NCBI GenBank assembly: GCA_963576785.1
Contig: OY756149.1
Span: 806,001 to 870,000, forward strand
From: Chlorophyllum brunneum
Taxonomy: Eukaryota; Basidiomycota; Agaricomycetes; Agaricales; Agaricaceae
Direction of reading: 5' to 3'
Length of the DNA: 64,000 nucleotides
Every line of letters begins with the position of its first letter. Position 1 is the first letter of the stretch. A model generated the notes under the pieces. That model had not been told where the DNA came from, did not search any database, and saw only the letters and a program-made list of their open reading frames with translations. Below, piece after piece: positions 43,337 to 54,327 of this stretch. The position numbers were made by a program, and so were the translations under genes.

Positions 43337-43337
<1 letters not shown>
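43184..43337 (+). repeat. Module X, copy X6 (5' 154 bp)
   Basis: The first ~154 bp of X, starting ATCGCTCCTTGACTTG at about 43185, cut at TTACTTGGCC by the poly(T) of LINE-A copy A6. The expected remainder of this X is not found in continuity within the window. Confidence 0.82.
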
Positions 43338-43369
<32 letters not shown>

Positions 43370-43647
43370 ACATGTTTAAGGTGGTGTGCGATCGCAGTCC
43401 ACCTGTATCTACTATGACATGCAGAGTACAGAGAGTAGTTTACGAAGATAGGCTCTCCCCTGGCCGAACTAGACTGCCGACAGGCAGTCTGGGTGAACGG
43501 TCACGGAGACATGCACGGATGCGTGAATCCTAGACCAGATATGTGGAGCGACCCCTTGCCTCCCCTCCCTAGGGAGAGTATGCGTCAATTCGCAATTAAC
43601 TTCTACACATGCCAGAGACATGGGAAGCTAGCAGGGGTCGTGCCGCA

Positions 43648-46600
43648 TTATCCAACTCCCGCAAGCAGTATGTTGGCCCTAAACGCGAACACAGAAGGAT
43701 TACATTTAAGAAAATTAACTAGCTGGTCAAGAGAGACCGGCAGGCTGTGATGCCTCTTGTACAATGGACAAGAGCACAAGATATGAGTGCGGGTTTCCAA
43801 AGGAGCCCCACACTCGCAGCCAACAGGCTCTAGAAGATGGAACCGGGAGCCATACTCGCCGGTTGGAGCGTGCCCGAGGATGGCATGATTCGCTCTCGTC
43901 GCAATGGACTGAGAGGGAAGGGACGGAAGCCAAGAACCCCCATGGAGGTACATTGGCTGTAAAACTTTATTCTTACTGTCCTTGAGAACAAGGAAGTTTG
44001 AACCGTGATAAGAGGAGTCCTGGAAAGTGACTTTCCAGGCCTTCTGAATGGTTGCTGCATTGACCTTACGCAGCGAATCAATAGATGTCGCTGGACGATG
44101 TCCAGCGGCAACCTGTAGGTCGGTGGCAAATACATCCACATCCTGATGAATGGACCATTTCGCTGATGATGGAATGGACCAGAAAGTGAGGGAGCAGTCA
44201 GGATGATTCCTGAACCACTCCAACAAGAGACGACACACAGCTAGGGAGTGTCCCTGGCCAGAGTGCACGGATGGGTCAAGAGCTCGCTTGGCGGAACCAA
44301 TCGAGTCCGTGAAGACTGCAATGTGTACAGCCTCAGAGACTGCCGCAGCAGTCCCCAAGGCCATACGAATGGCGAAAAGTTCAGCATCTGGGGCTGTAAC
44401 CTTGCCAGCTGGGTGACGCGTTGCATGAAGCAAGCGTGTCCCCCTATAAACGTGGGCAGCAAAAACTGCCTGGAAGTCTCCAACCAGTGGCAGACTTGCA
44501 TCCATCGCTGCGTAGACAACCTGCCTATCCTCACAATACCCACGAAGGGTATCGTTGAGCAAATCCACCTGACAACCTGCAGGGTTTCCACCAAGCGAGG
44601 CATCATATGTTTTATAAGTCACCTGGGCTGTGAAGTGGTCTAGGAGACGAGAACCTGGCGATGCCTCGAGCGCAAATGGCTCGAACGTCTCTGTCAGGTC
44701 TGGCAAGCGAGAGTTTGCCTCCGTGACTGGCCCCTTGACCTTGCCCGCCTGAGCGGGGGTCATGAGAGCAATCGATCTGGGGTGTGGAATGCATCCCCCT
44801 ATATACTGACATCCTATAACAGAGCGAACAGGGTAGTTCTCAGAAAGTGTAGCAACCCTGTGGACGGCACGGGTAGCCAGCTTCTTGAGATGAAGATGGA
44901 TGGGGACAAGGCCAGCCAAGGCCTCCGCCCCTCCGGTAGGGCTGGTGCGAAATGCACCAGTGATCCACAATGCAGCGTAAGGCTGCATAGTGTTGAGTTG
45001 TTTCAGAAGGGCCTTGTTACGGGCACCTTCATAAAACCAGAGTCAAAACCCATACGTAGCGATGGGCACTACGCATGAGCGGTACAGAGTCCTCTTCTGG
45101 GAAGGAAGAAGGCCTCGTGAAGAGTTACCAAGCATGCCCATAGCCTTGACCATGGACAGAGACTTAGTAGTGTAATGCTGAACGTGCTCTTTAAACGTAA
45201 GAGCGCGATCGAAAAAGAAACCTAAGTACCTCCAATGGGTCTTAGGGCAAAGCAAAGTATCGCCAGTATGGGGAGCATACCCCAGATCCAACAGTAGGTT
45301 GTCATCTCCCCGTTTACAGGAGAAATGAAAAACTTCAGACTTGTTGTGCTCGACGGCAAGCCCAAACGAAGTAGTCAGGCGATAAATAATCTGGTACGCC
45401 TGCTTGAGGCACACCAAATTAGGTTCCCAAGTTTTAGCTTGGGCGATGGCAAGGCCATTGTCGATGTATGAGAGCAAGGTGCTCCCAAGAGCGATTGCCT
45501 CCCTATCATAAAGCTTCATGAAGGGAGCAAGATAGAGGCCGGAGAGGACAGGAGAGAGCAAAGAGCCCTGACCTACCCCAACGTCTGCCTGCCTGAGATC
45601 AGACTTGTGGTCCCCCCACGCATACTGCGTAGAGCGGCCAACCAAATAAGAGGCAAAAAATCTACCCACACAGGGGTCGAATCCTTGCTTCCGTAGAATT
45701 GCCAACAACATAGAGTGGTTGAGCGAAGGAAAGAACTGAGCGATGTCAAAAGCGACAACGCTAGTCTTGAGGCCCTTGGCCCACCCCGCGCAAACGATGT
45801 GGGTTAGGAGCATCCCAGTATCATCAGTGGACCTCTGATGGATGCCACTGAGCTGATTTGGATGAAAAACTCCATGCTTGACTGAGTCAAACTGGAGGCG
45901 ATTCGAGATCATCTTCTCGATGAGTTTACCAAAGGTGTTCAAGAGCACAATGGGTCTGAACGCCTTGGGTGTTGAGTAGGACGTCTTGCCCGGCTTCGGT
46001 ATGATAACTGACAAGCTTTCCTTGAAATGGGATGGCCAATGACCCACACTCATGCAGGCATTGGCTATCCCGATGAATAGCCGAAGGACATCAGGGTCCT
46101 CGGTGATCTCCTTGAGGTGGGTCCACATTACATGGTCTGGCCCTGGGGCAGACACACCCGAGCATGTGCTAAGGGCATCTATCAGCTCTAAGGCTGAAAA
46201 GTGGACCCACTCCCGAGCCGTAAGGCTTGGCAGCGGATTAAGAACAGAAATATCCACAGCTCGGCCAGAGACCAAGTTGTAGGTATTGTGGAGTGCATCC
46301 CAGAGATCCGGGAGTGCGTGACATGGCTCTCCATTGTACTGGATAGCCTCGCAGGGTGGAAGCTTCCGCTTTTGGACCCATTCCATAAGGTCCCACGGTC
46401 ACTTGTTTGTAGAAGCAATCTCCTCGATGTGAGCATCAAAGAAGTTGCGCTTGGCGCACTTCTTAGCACGTCTAAAGTTAGAGTAGTCATCGTGGGAACG
46501 AGTCTCACGATATCTCCCGAAGGTTTCGCGGCATTCCTGGTTCCACCAGGGCTTAGAATGGCGAGTGATCATGATGTCCACTGCATGGGCTTCCCATGCA

Positions 46601-47520
46601 GTGGAAAAGGCCTCCGCCACGGCATGAACCGCAGCTTCAACCTCATCAGTGGTAGCAGGTTCCGGAAGTCTAGCTACTTCCCGGAGGTCCCGGATAATAT
46701 CAGTGAGGAAGAGCGCTACCTCTTTGCCACCATCATGCGGCAGGGTTTTCCTGTGAGTCTCCACTATCGTGGGAATGACTGGCAGTGTCAGAACCAGTGG
46801 AACGTGGTCTGACGGACCCCTAAGGGAATAGTCCAACCTTGGTCTATGGGAGATAGACAGGTCTGATGGAACAAATGCAAGGTCGATGACTGAAGGTCAA
46901 AGATCCTCATTGTGTGGAATGTGAGTAGGCCCAGGCTCGACCGGAAGGGCGAGGTCTAGACCGATGTCCATCCCAATGGAGATCAGAGACTGCGAGGTGC
47001 CTGAGTGGGAGCCATAATTTGGGTCCCACAACTCAGAATGGCAATTGAAGTCGCCGCCCATATAGACATGTCTGGGCAATGTAGCAGCCCGGACCGCTAG
47101 GAACCGAATTGCCGTGTGCTCCGAATCAGAGTAAACGTTCATGAGATTCAGGGTCTTGTCCCCCAGAAAGAGGGAGAGAACCATGATGTCACGGTGATTG
47201 ATGAGATCCGTCCGATAGGATGGTCTCAGAGAAGCCAACCAGTTATGGACAAATGTCATAACCCATGGGTCAGAGCCAGGCTCCGGGGCCCGAACCATGC
47301 ACAGCCACTTGGGGTGCTTGGGGGCACCAATAACATCGTCCCCCTCAACAGAAATTGTGGAAGGGGCGGATCTGATGAACCGCCAGGAAGGTTCTTGAAT
47401 AAAGAGAATATCAAAGAGATCTTTGAGGTCCTCAAGTAGAGTGTCCAATAAATCATAATTCTTGTTAAGATTCTGTTGGTACAAACGAATACTACGTAGT
47501 TCTAAAGGTCGCCTATTCAT
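43648..47520 (-). pseudogene. LINE-A ORF2 (A6), full length with three stops
   Basis: 1291 codons in one frame (ATG at 47520, TAA at 43650-43648). TGA stops at 45045-45043 (YGFRLWF), 46401-46399 (STNKRPW) and 46899-46897 (after NEDL). All fit CGA-to-TGA; the first and third are shared with the copy at 37158-41030. The RT box reads YIDN. Endonuclease, RNase H and C-terminal motifs are otherwise readable. Confidence 0.9.
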
Positions 47521-49389
47521 TGGCAAGCTGTAGAGTACGAGGGTTGGTGAGGGGAGATCACCACCGAAGATGGTTGTTACTCACCTCGCGATAGAACTTC
47601 TTGATCTTCTCGGGTTCAAACCGAGCATCAAAAAATTTACACTTTTTCGAGGTCGTATGGTGGGGACCCCGGCAGTTGAGACAACACAGCGTATGAGGAC
47701 AGGGCTCATCCGCTGGTGTAGGTGGGATGGGGGGCTGCACGCTGGAATTACCCTTGCAGCGCCCACAGAGAGTTCGGTGATGTTCCTCGCAATGAGGACC
47801 ACCACATGTTGGGCATTTCAAGGCCTGCGCCTTGCAGAATTGCATGGGGTGGCCCCAGTGGAAGCAACGCTTGCACAGAGACACCCCCGGAGAGGCTGCG
47901 GACGGCCTAATGGGACAGGTGTATCCACCGATATGGAGCGACTTCCTGAGGAGGAGGTTCGCCCGTTGACCCTTCTGAGAGTCGTGAATGTTGAAGTACA
48001 CCGTGGCAGTATCAGACGCCTTGGAGTTCCTCGAAATACGGGGGGGTCCCGTTAACGTGAAGAGATCAGAAAACGCAGTGCGCTTCATGATCTGTTCGAT
48101 CTCAAACGAGGACCAGCGAGTCTCACCGATCCTGAAGAAAGGGACGTCGATGACCTTGAGATAGGACTTCGACTGAGGAAGGCCCACTGTAAAAACAGTT
48201 CCCTGAGGGACGGCCTTCGAGATCCACATCCTAGCGACCTCAAGGTCGGCAGGGGTGGGGACAGCGTTGGTACGCAGAGCGAATCCCCCATACTCGGCAG
48301 AGGTAGACTCTACTCGAATATGAAGGCGTGAGTCCACAAAACCACGGTTAACCATGGTCTCGAGGTGGAAAGAGGAGACTTCGGGGGTAGCCTCGAAGTC
48401 AATGATCAACTGGCGCCGTGAGAGGCCAGCGGTGGTCATCCTGGGCCTCTTCTTAGAGGCTTTGGACTTGGGAGGAGAGGCTTGCTCGCCCATGGCGAGA
48501 ATCCTGTCCGGAGAAAGCGAAGGGAACATTTGTGCAAGGTGCACAACAGTCCCCAATGCCGTAGTTGCCTTTCCCTTCCCTTTCGGTTGGGGGACAGGCT
48601 CCTTAGCCACCGCAGAGAACGTTCTCTTGTTCCCTGGCTTGGCGGCTGGAGTAGCAGGAGCAGAAGGAGCCACCGGCTTGCACTGGTAGGTCCCCTTGCC
48701 CATGAGAGGAGACGGTCCAACCCCTACAGGGCAAGAACCGCTAGGAGCACCCTCTGGACCAGGCATCAGAACGTCTGGGTCCTGGGGGGGGGGTCCAGCC
48801 TGGGGAGGCCGGGGAGTAACTCGAGCCCTTGGTACTGGAGGGGTACGAGGAGCAGGAGGCAAGGGAGCGGGAGCAGCGGGGGCCAGTCCCATAGATGCAC
48901 TCAGGACAGTACCAATGGTAGGCATCCTGAAGCCAAGTTCGACAGTGGACCATCCACTGTCGTCGATAGCCTTGCACAACCGAATAATCGATTGCGCAAG
49001 AGGGTACACAGACTTACCCAGGAGGGTAGTCCAGTCGATATTCTCCACTGTCTTGTTAAGAAAGGTGGAGATGAGGTCCAGCGAGTCCGAGGCCGCTTCG
49101 AGGTCCCCTGCAACATTTTCGGCAGTGTTCAGAAGATGACAGGAGTACGGGGACGAGGAGCTGGAAGAGGAGGGCACAGGGCTAGGTGCACTGGGGGTAG
49201 GGACCCGAGGGGGAGTCATGGGATCTTCGTCGAACCCTCCTAACTCACCAAAATCCTCCACAGCGGGCCCAGGCGATGGCGAGGTTGCGCGTGAAGGGTT
49301 GCGTGAACCCCTCCTTCCAGTGGGAGTTCGAAGAATGTCAGGCGGTCCTCTAGTCTGACTAGATTCGCACTGATGACGGATAGGTCCTG
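47513..49389 (-). pseudogene. LINE-A ORF1 (A6), truncated at the N-terminus
   Basis: ORF1 lacking about its first 40 codons, with one TGA at 47560-47558 (a CGA-to-TGA change in the NRLRRRSP block) 15 codons before the normal TAG. The Ser/Pro-rich region, the STFLNKTVENIDW segment, the TVFTVGLPQSKSYLKV domain and the CCHC knuckle CKRCFHWGHPMQFC are intact. It ends with the 8-base overlap with ORF2. Confidence 0.88.
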
Positions 49390-49925
49390 TTTTTTTTTTT
49401 TTTTTTTTTTGATCATGGCCTAAGGCCGATTTATTACGCGGCGCTCGAACACAGCCCGCGGCCGGAATACAAACAAGTAAACAGGTGGGTATCTACGGAG
49501 AACGTGGTAACTACGCCCTACCAAGCAAAAATACCGTTGCCCAAAGCCAACGGTAGGAGGAATTGCGTCCTACTCCCGAGCCCAGAGGGCGAGGGGAGTG
49601 GACGCCAGAGGAGGCGAGTGGGCAGGGAGGTCCCCCAACCAGCGACCCAGTCCAAAGACCAGGCCCGGTCAGTAGGTGTTAATTCACTGTAAATGCCCGG
49701 TGGTGGAAGCGCACCCAGTTACTAGCCCAGCTAAGCCCCAACCCCCCTTTACTAAGACCCAGTCCCCCAGCCACGGTCACCCTTGCCAGAGTAATTGACC
49801 GCACCATTTGTGTGGCTATCGGCATCTTCACCACACCTAGTCGCTGTAGGGTCCAGGTCTGTTCATCGGTCATCGGAACTGTCGCCAGGTCTTCGCCAGG
49901 GGTCACCGGTGCCGGACAATAACCC
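49390..49925 (-). mobile_element. LINE-B 3' UTR fragment
   Basis: Poly(T) 49390-49410 and the LINE-B 3' UTR on the minus strand, reaching to ~30 bp past the ORF2 stop position. No coding sequence remains. It was inserted into A6 ORF1. Its upstream end meets the 5' end of module X7. The expected right-hand continuation of A6 is not in the window. Confidence 0.85.
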
Positions 49926-51359
49926 CATCGCTCCTTGACTTGTTACCACCACCATCACTTTTTCCACTTCCTTTCCCCATCGCACCTTTTATCTCCTGGG
50001 CTCTCTCTCATGGGCCTGGGTCTTTTCTGAGCCTTCGCTGGCTGTAGGGGGGCGGTCCGTGTGGCAACGTTACTTGGTCGATGGGCGGCGCGCCCTTGGT
50101 AAAGGCGATTAAAGGTGGGTATATCCCCACCGTTCATCTGACTGACGCCTATACGCACAGGTTGACGAGGCAGCCCCTTGGTAAAGGGTCTTAAAGGCTG
50201 GGATACTGGCCACCTCGCTCGCTTGCACTCGCTGGGTCGTCAGTGGTGGCGGCCCTTCTACTAATTAGATAGGCTTGCAGTCCCGTATAGGGTTCGCATG
50301 TGGGTTTTTACCCCTACTGCAGGTCAAGTCTGGCTAGTATCCCGAGGCTGGGCTATACCAGCTGACGACGGACATCCAGGCCCACCCCCAATCGTGCGTG
50401 CATGTCGGTGGGGAGCGTGCTGAAAAAAGCCGCCCTGTCGCACCCGAAAGGGACCGAAAGGATAGGGGACGATAATAGGGGGAACGGAGTGATAACAAGC
50501 CGACCGAAAGGACAGGCCACCCCCCACCAGTGTCGCCATGCCTTCGGGAACCCCTCTGGGGGTAGCGCCTGGTCGTTAGTAGGGATACGCCAAACTCCAG
50601 GGCACGGGCGGGTTCGGGTTGACTTGGGGAAACTCGGGTTGATTGGCACCCGTTCCGTGGAATGCTTAAGTAATCCGTTCCGCGGGTTGCTTAGGTGATC
50701 CAATGTGAACACCACCCTGGTAGCGCCCCCTGCGAGACAGAGATCCCTGCCAGTATTAGCACGCGGATCCGCGCCCAAAGACAAGTCACCTCCTCCGGGG
50801 GTAGGGCATAGCGAAAGCGGCTGCGGGGGAACGGGAAGCTAGTCCAGGGGTCGCGCCTTGGAGGTACGCCTTTGTGGCCTCTGCCTGCCCAACTAGTGGA
50901 CCGTAGCGGGCCGTTTACTGGGAGCGTGCTGAAAAAAGCCGCCCGGTTACCGAGAAGGAGCGGCCCGGCTCGAGAGGTCAAAATCCTCTGTCGGTGGGTC
51001 CCCGTGAAGATCGGGGTGTACCCATTTGAGTTGTTACCACGCGAGAGGTCTGGTTTTGGGGTGGCGGCGTGCGCAGTCAAGCGGTGAGATCCCGTCCGTG
51101 CACCATATAGGAAGGATGCCTCAAGCGAACGGTGGGCCGGTCCTCAGGGATACCGCGCTCTCTCAGTAGCGGGGTGTTTGCCCAAGCTAAAGGCTTTACC
51201 TCTTAGGAGGGAGGGGCAAAGTCCCCGCATCATGGCCGGATGCGACACCAATATGGGAGCCTGGGAACATGCTGGGCATTCTACGGGCACACGACGTCTC
51301 AAGACCCCCATTTCTGGGCCTCTAGGAGCTTTATTCCCTCAAGGGGCTCCGTACGCGGG
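49926..51359 (+). repeat. Module X, copy X7 (complete, alpha type)
   Basis: Full X, starting (C)ATCGCTCCTTGACTTG and ending GCTCCGTACGCGGG, with both GCTGAAAAAAGCCGCC blocks (about 50418 and 50926). Very similar to X5 and X2. The 3' end is joined at 51360 to LINE-A ORF2 sequence in sense orientation. Confidence 0.88.
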
Positions 51360-52604
51360 CATCTCAGGAAGTTAGCTGCCCGTGCTGTCCACAGGGTGGC
51401 TACGCTTTCCGACAATCACCCTGTTCGTTCCGTTATGGGGCGGCAGTATATAGGGGGTTGTGTTCCACACCCCAGATCGATCGCTCTTATGACCCCCGCC
51501 CAGGCGGGTAAGGTTAAGGGGCCGGTCACGGAGGCAAACTCTCGTTTGCCAGACCTAACGGAGACGTTCGAGCCGTTTGCGCTCAAGGCGTCCCCAGGTT
51601 CTCGTCTCTTGGACCGGTTCTCGGCCCAAGTGACTTACAAGACGTATGACGCCTCGCTCGGTGGAAACCCTGCGGGTCGCCAGGTGGATTTGCTCAATGA
51701 TACCCTTCGTGGGTATCGTGAGGACAGACAGGTTGTCTACGCAGCGACGGACGCAAGTCTGCCGCTGGTGGGGGACTTCCAGGCAGTTTCTGCTGCCCAC
51801 GTTTATAGGGGGACACGCTTGCTTCGCGCGACACGTCACCCGGCCGGCAAGGTTACAGCCCCAGATGCTGAACTGTTCGCCATCCGTATGGCTTTGGGAA
51901 CTGCTGCGGCAGTCTCTGAGGCTGTGCACATTGCGGTCTTTACGGACTCGATTGGTTCTGCCAAGCGAGCTCTCGACCCATCCGTACACTCAGGCCAGGG
52001 CCATTCCCTGGCGGTGTGTCGTCTTTTGGTGGATTGGTTCAGGGATCGCCCTGACCGCTCCCTCACCTTCTGGTCCGTTCCGTCATCAGCGAAATGGTCC
52101 ATTCATCATGGTGTGCATGTATTTGCCACCGATCTTCAGGTTGCCGCCGGACGTCGTCCAGTGACATCTATTGACTCGCTGCGTAAAATCAACGTGGCAA
52201 CTATACAGAAGGCCTGGAAAGTCACTTTCCAGGACTCCACCTATTGCGGTTCGAACTTCCTTGCTCTCAAGGATAGTAAGGACAATGTGTTACAGCCAAC
52301 GTACCTCCACGGGGGTTCTTGGCTTCCTTCCTTTCCCTCTCAGTCTGTCGCGACGAGAGCGAACCATGCCATCCTCGGGCACGCTCCAACCGGCGAGTAT
52401 CGCTCCCGGTTCCATCCTCTAGAGCCTATTGGCTGCGGGTGTGGGGCTCCTTTGGAGACTCGCACTCATATCTTGTGCTCTTGTCCTCTGTACAAGAGAC
52501 GTCGTGGCCTGCCGGTCTCCGTTGACCAGCTGGTATCTTTTCTTAAACGCAACCCTTCTGCGTTCGCGTTTAAGGCCAACACACTGCTTGCGGGAGTTGG
52601 ATAA
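51360..52604 (+). pseudogene. LINE-A ORF2 C-terminal part in the X7 chimera
   Basis: About 414 codons, open, from HLRKLAARAVHRV through RNase H (AATDASLPLVGDFQ, DAELFAIRMALG, VFTDSIGSAKRA) to the C-terminal CGCGAPLETRTHILCSC and TAA at 52602-52604. All RNase H acidic residues are present. The frame happens to stay open ~120 bases back into module X, which I regard as chance. Confidence 0.85.
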
Positions 52605-52681
52605 CGCAGCGCGACCCCTGCTAGCTTCCCACGTCGTTGACGTGTGTAGAAGTTAATTGCGAATTGACGCATACTCTCCTT

Positions 52682-52881
52682 NNNNNNNNNNNNNNNNNNN
52701 NNNNNNNNNNNNNNNNNNNNNNNNNNNNNNNNNNNNNNNNNNNNNNNNNNNNNNNNNNNNNNNNNNNNNNNNNNNNNNNNNNNNNNNNNNNNNNNNNNNN
52801 NNNNNNNNNNNNNNNNNNNNNNNNNNNNNNNNNNNNNNNNNNNNNNNNNNNNNNNNNNNNNNNNNNNNNNNNNNNNNNNNN
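52682..52881. other. Assembly gap (200 N)
   Basis: 200 unknown bases between the LINE-A 3' UTR and a short A run followed by X sequence. Flanking repeats are highly similar, so the gap may hide a collapsed repeat and not just 200 bases. Confidence 0.99.
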
Positions 52882-52892
52882 AAAAAAAAAAA

Positions 52893-54018
52893 GTACTGGC
52901 CACCTTGCTCGCTTGTACTCACTGGGTCGCCAGTGGTGGTGGCCCTTCTATCAATCCAATGGAGTTGTAGTCCCGTATAGGGTTCACATGGTGGTTTTAA
53001 CCCCTGCTGCAGCTCAAGTCTGGCTAGCATCTCGAGGCTGGGTTATCCTGGCTGATGACAGATGTCCGGGCCTACCCCTAATTGTGCTTGCACATCGGCA
53101 GGGAGCATGCTGGAAAAAGCCGCCCTGTTGCACCCGAAAGGATAAGGGATGGTAACAGGGGGTATAAAGGTGAAAACAAGCCGACCGAAAGGACAGGCCA
53201 CCCCCCACCAGTGTCACCATGCCTTCGGGAACCCCTCTGGGAGTAGCGCCTAGTCGTTAGTAGGGATACGCCAAACTCCAGGGCACGGGCGGGTTCGGGT
53301 TGACTTGGGGAAACTCGGGTTGATTGGCGCCCGTTCCGTGGAATGCTTAAGTAATCTGTTCCGCGGGTTGCTTAGGTAATCCAATGTGAACACCACCCTG
53401 GTAGCGCCCCCTGCGAGACAGAGATCCCCGCCAGTATTAGCACGCAGATCCGCGCCCAAAGACAAGTCACCTCCTCTGGGGGTAGGGCATAGTGAAAGCG
53501 GCTGCGGGGGAACGGGAAGCTAGTCCAGGGGTTGCGCCTTGGAGGTACGCCTTCATGGCCTCTGCCTGCCCAACTAGTGGACCATAGCGGGCCGTTTACT
53601 GGGAGCGTGCTGAAAAAAGCCGCCCGGTTACCGAGAAGGAGCGGCCTGGCTCGAGAGGTCTAGATCCTCCGTCGATGGGTCTCTGTCAACAATGGAGTGT
53701 ACTCGTTTAAGTTGATATCACATAAGTAGTCTGGATTTGGGGTGGCAATGTGCACAGTCATGCGGTGAGATCCCGTCCGTGCACCATATAGGAAGGATGT
53801 CTCAAGCAAATGGCAGGCTGGTCCTCAAGGATACCGTGCTCTCTCAGTAGCGGGGTGTCCACCCAAGCTAAAGGCTTTACCTCTTAGGAGGGAGGGGCAA
53901 AGTTCCCACAATATGGCCGGATGCGACACCAATATAGGAGCATGGGAACATACTGGGTGTTCTATGGGCACATATTGTCTCAAGACCCCCATCTCTGGGC
54001 TGCTAGGAGTTTGCCTGC
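52893..54018 (+). repeat. Module X, copy X8 (beta type, 5' truncated)
   Basis: X sequence from GTACTGGCCACC (about position 280 of the module) on, with the beta-type variants (GTCTAGATCCTCC near 53660, AGGAGTTTGCCTGC near the end). It is interrupted at 54018 by the full-length LINE-A and continues at 60300-60318, ending ACTCCATGTACAG. The first block reads GCTGGAAAAAGCCGCC, the second GCTGAAAAAAGCCGCC. Confidence 0.85.
54004..54018. repeat. Target-site duplication of the full-length LINE-A
   Basis: TAGGAGTTTGCCTGC at 54004-54018 and 60285-60299, identical over 15 bp. Excision in silico restores the beta-type 3' end of module X8. Confidence 0.93.
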
Positions 54019-54056
54019 TTTTTTTTTTTTTTTTTTTTTTTAAATCAACATGTTTA

Positions 54057-54082
54057 AGGTGGTGCGCGATCGCAGTCCACCT
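54057..54082 (-). other. LINE-A 3' terminal stem-loop
   Basis: On the element strand AGGTGG, a 14-base loop containing GCGATCGC, then CCACCT, lying 15 bases before the poly(A). The arms are kept in most LINE-A 3' ends in the window and in the LINE-A tails of the X chimeras. No AATAAA is seen here, unlike LINE-B. It may be the 3' structure recognised by the LINE-A RT. Confidence 0.6.
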
Positions 54083-54327
54083 GTATCTACTGTGACATGT
54101 AGGCTACACTAGTAATGGTACTCGAAGATTGGCTCTCCCCTGGCCGAACTAGACCGCCGACAGGCGGTCTGGGTGAATGGTCGCGGAAACACGCACGGAC
54201 GCGCGAGTCCTAGACCAGATATGTAGAGCGACCCCTTGCCTCCCCTCCCTAAGGAGAGTATGCGTCAATTCGCAATTAACTTCTACACACGTCAGAGACG
54301 TGGGAAGCTAGCAGGGGCCGCGCCGCG

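Larger units (their letters stand above)
43338..49389 (-). mobile_element. LINE-A copy A6, nearly full length
   Basis: Minus-strand LINE-A: poly(T) 43338-43363, 3' UTR to 43647, ORF2 43648-47520, ORF1 47513-49389. It is cut about 40 codons into ORF1 by the poly(T) of a LINE-B at 49390. No frame shift is needed to read either ORF; only TGA stops break them. Confidence 0.88.
49926..52892 (+). mobile_element. X7-LINE-A chimera, 3' end in assembly gap
   Basis: Module X7 plus LINE-A from the end of the RT-RNase H linker through the ORF2 stop into the 3' UTR, where a run of N begins at 52682. A stretch of A follows at 52882-52892. The missing LINE-A 3' UTR would be about 210 bp, close to the 200 N, so the A stretch may be its poly(A). 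The right target duplication cannot be checked. Confidence 0.7.

Noticed and set aside
51240..52604. 454-codon frame starting in module X7 and continuing into LINE-A ORF2
   Set aside because: The first ~40 codons come from X in a frame that has no conserved meaning. Other X-LINE joints are not in frame.
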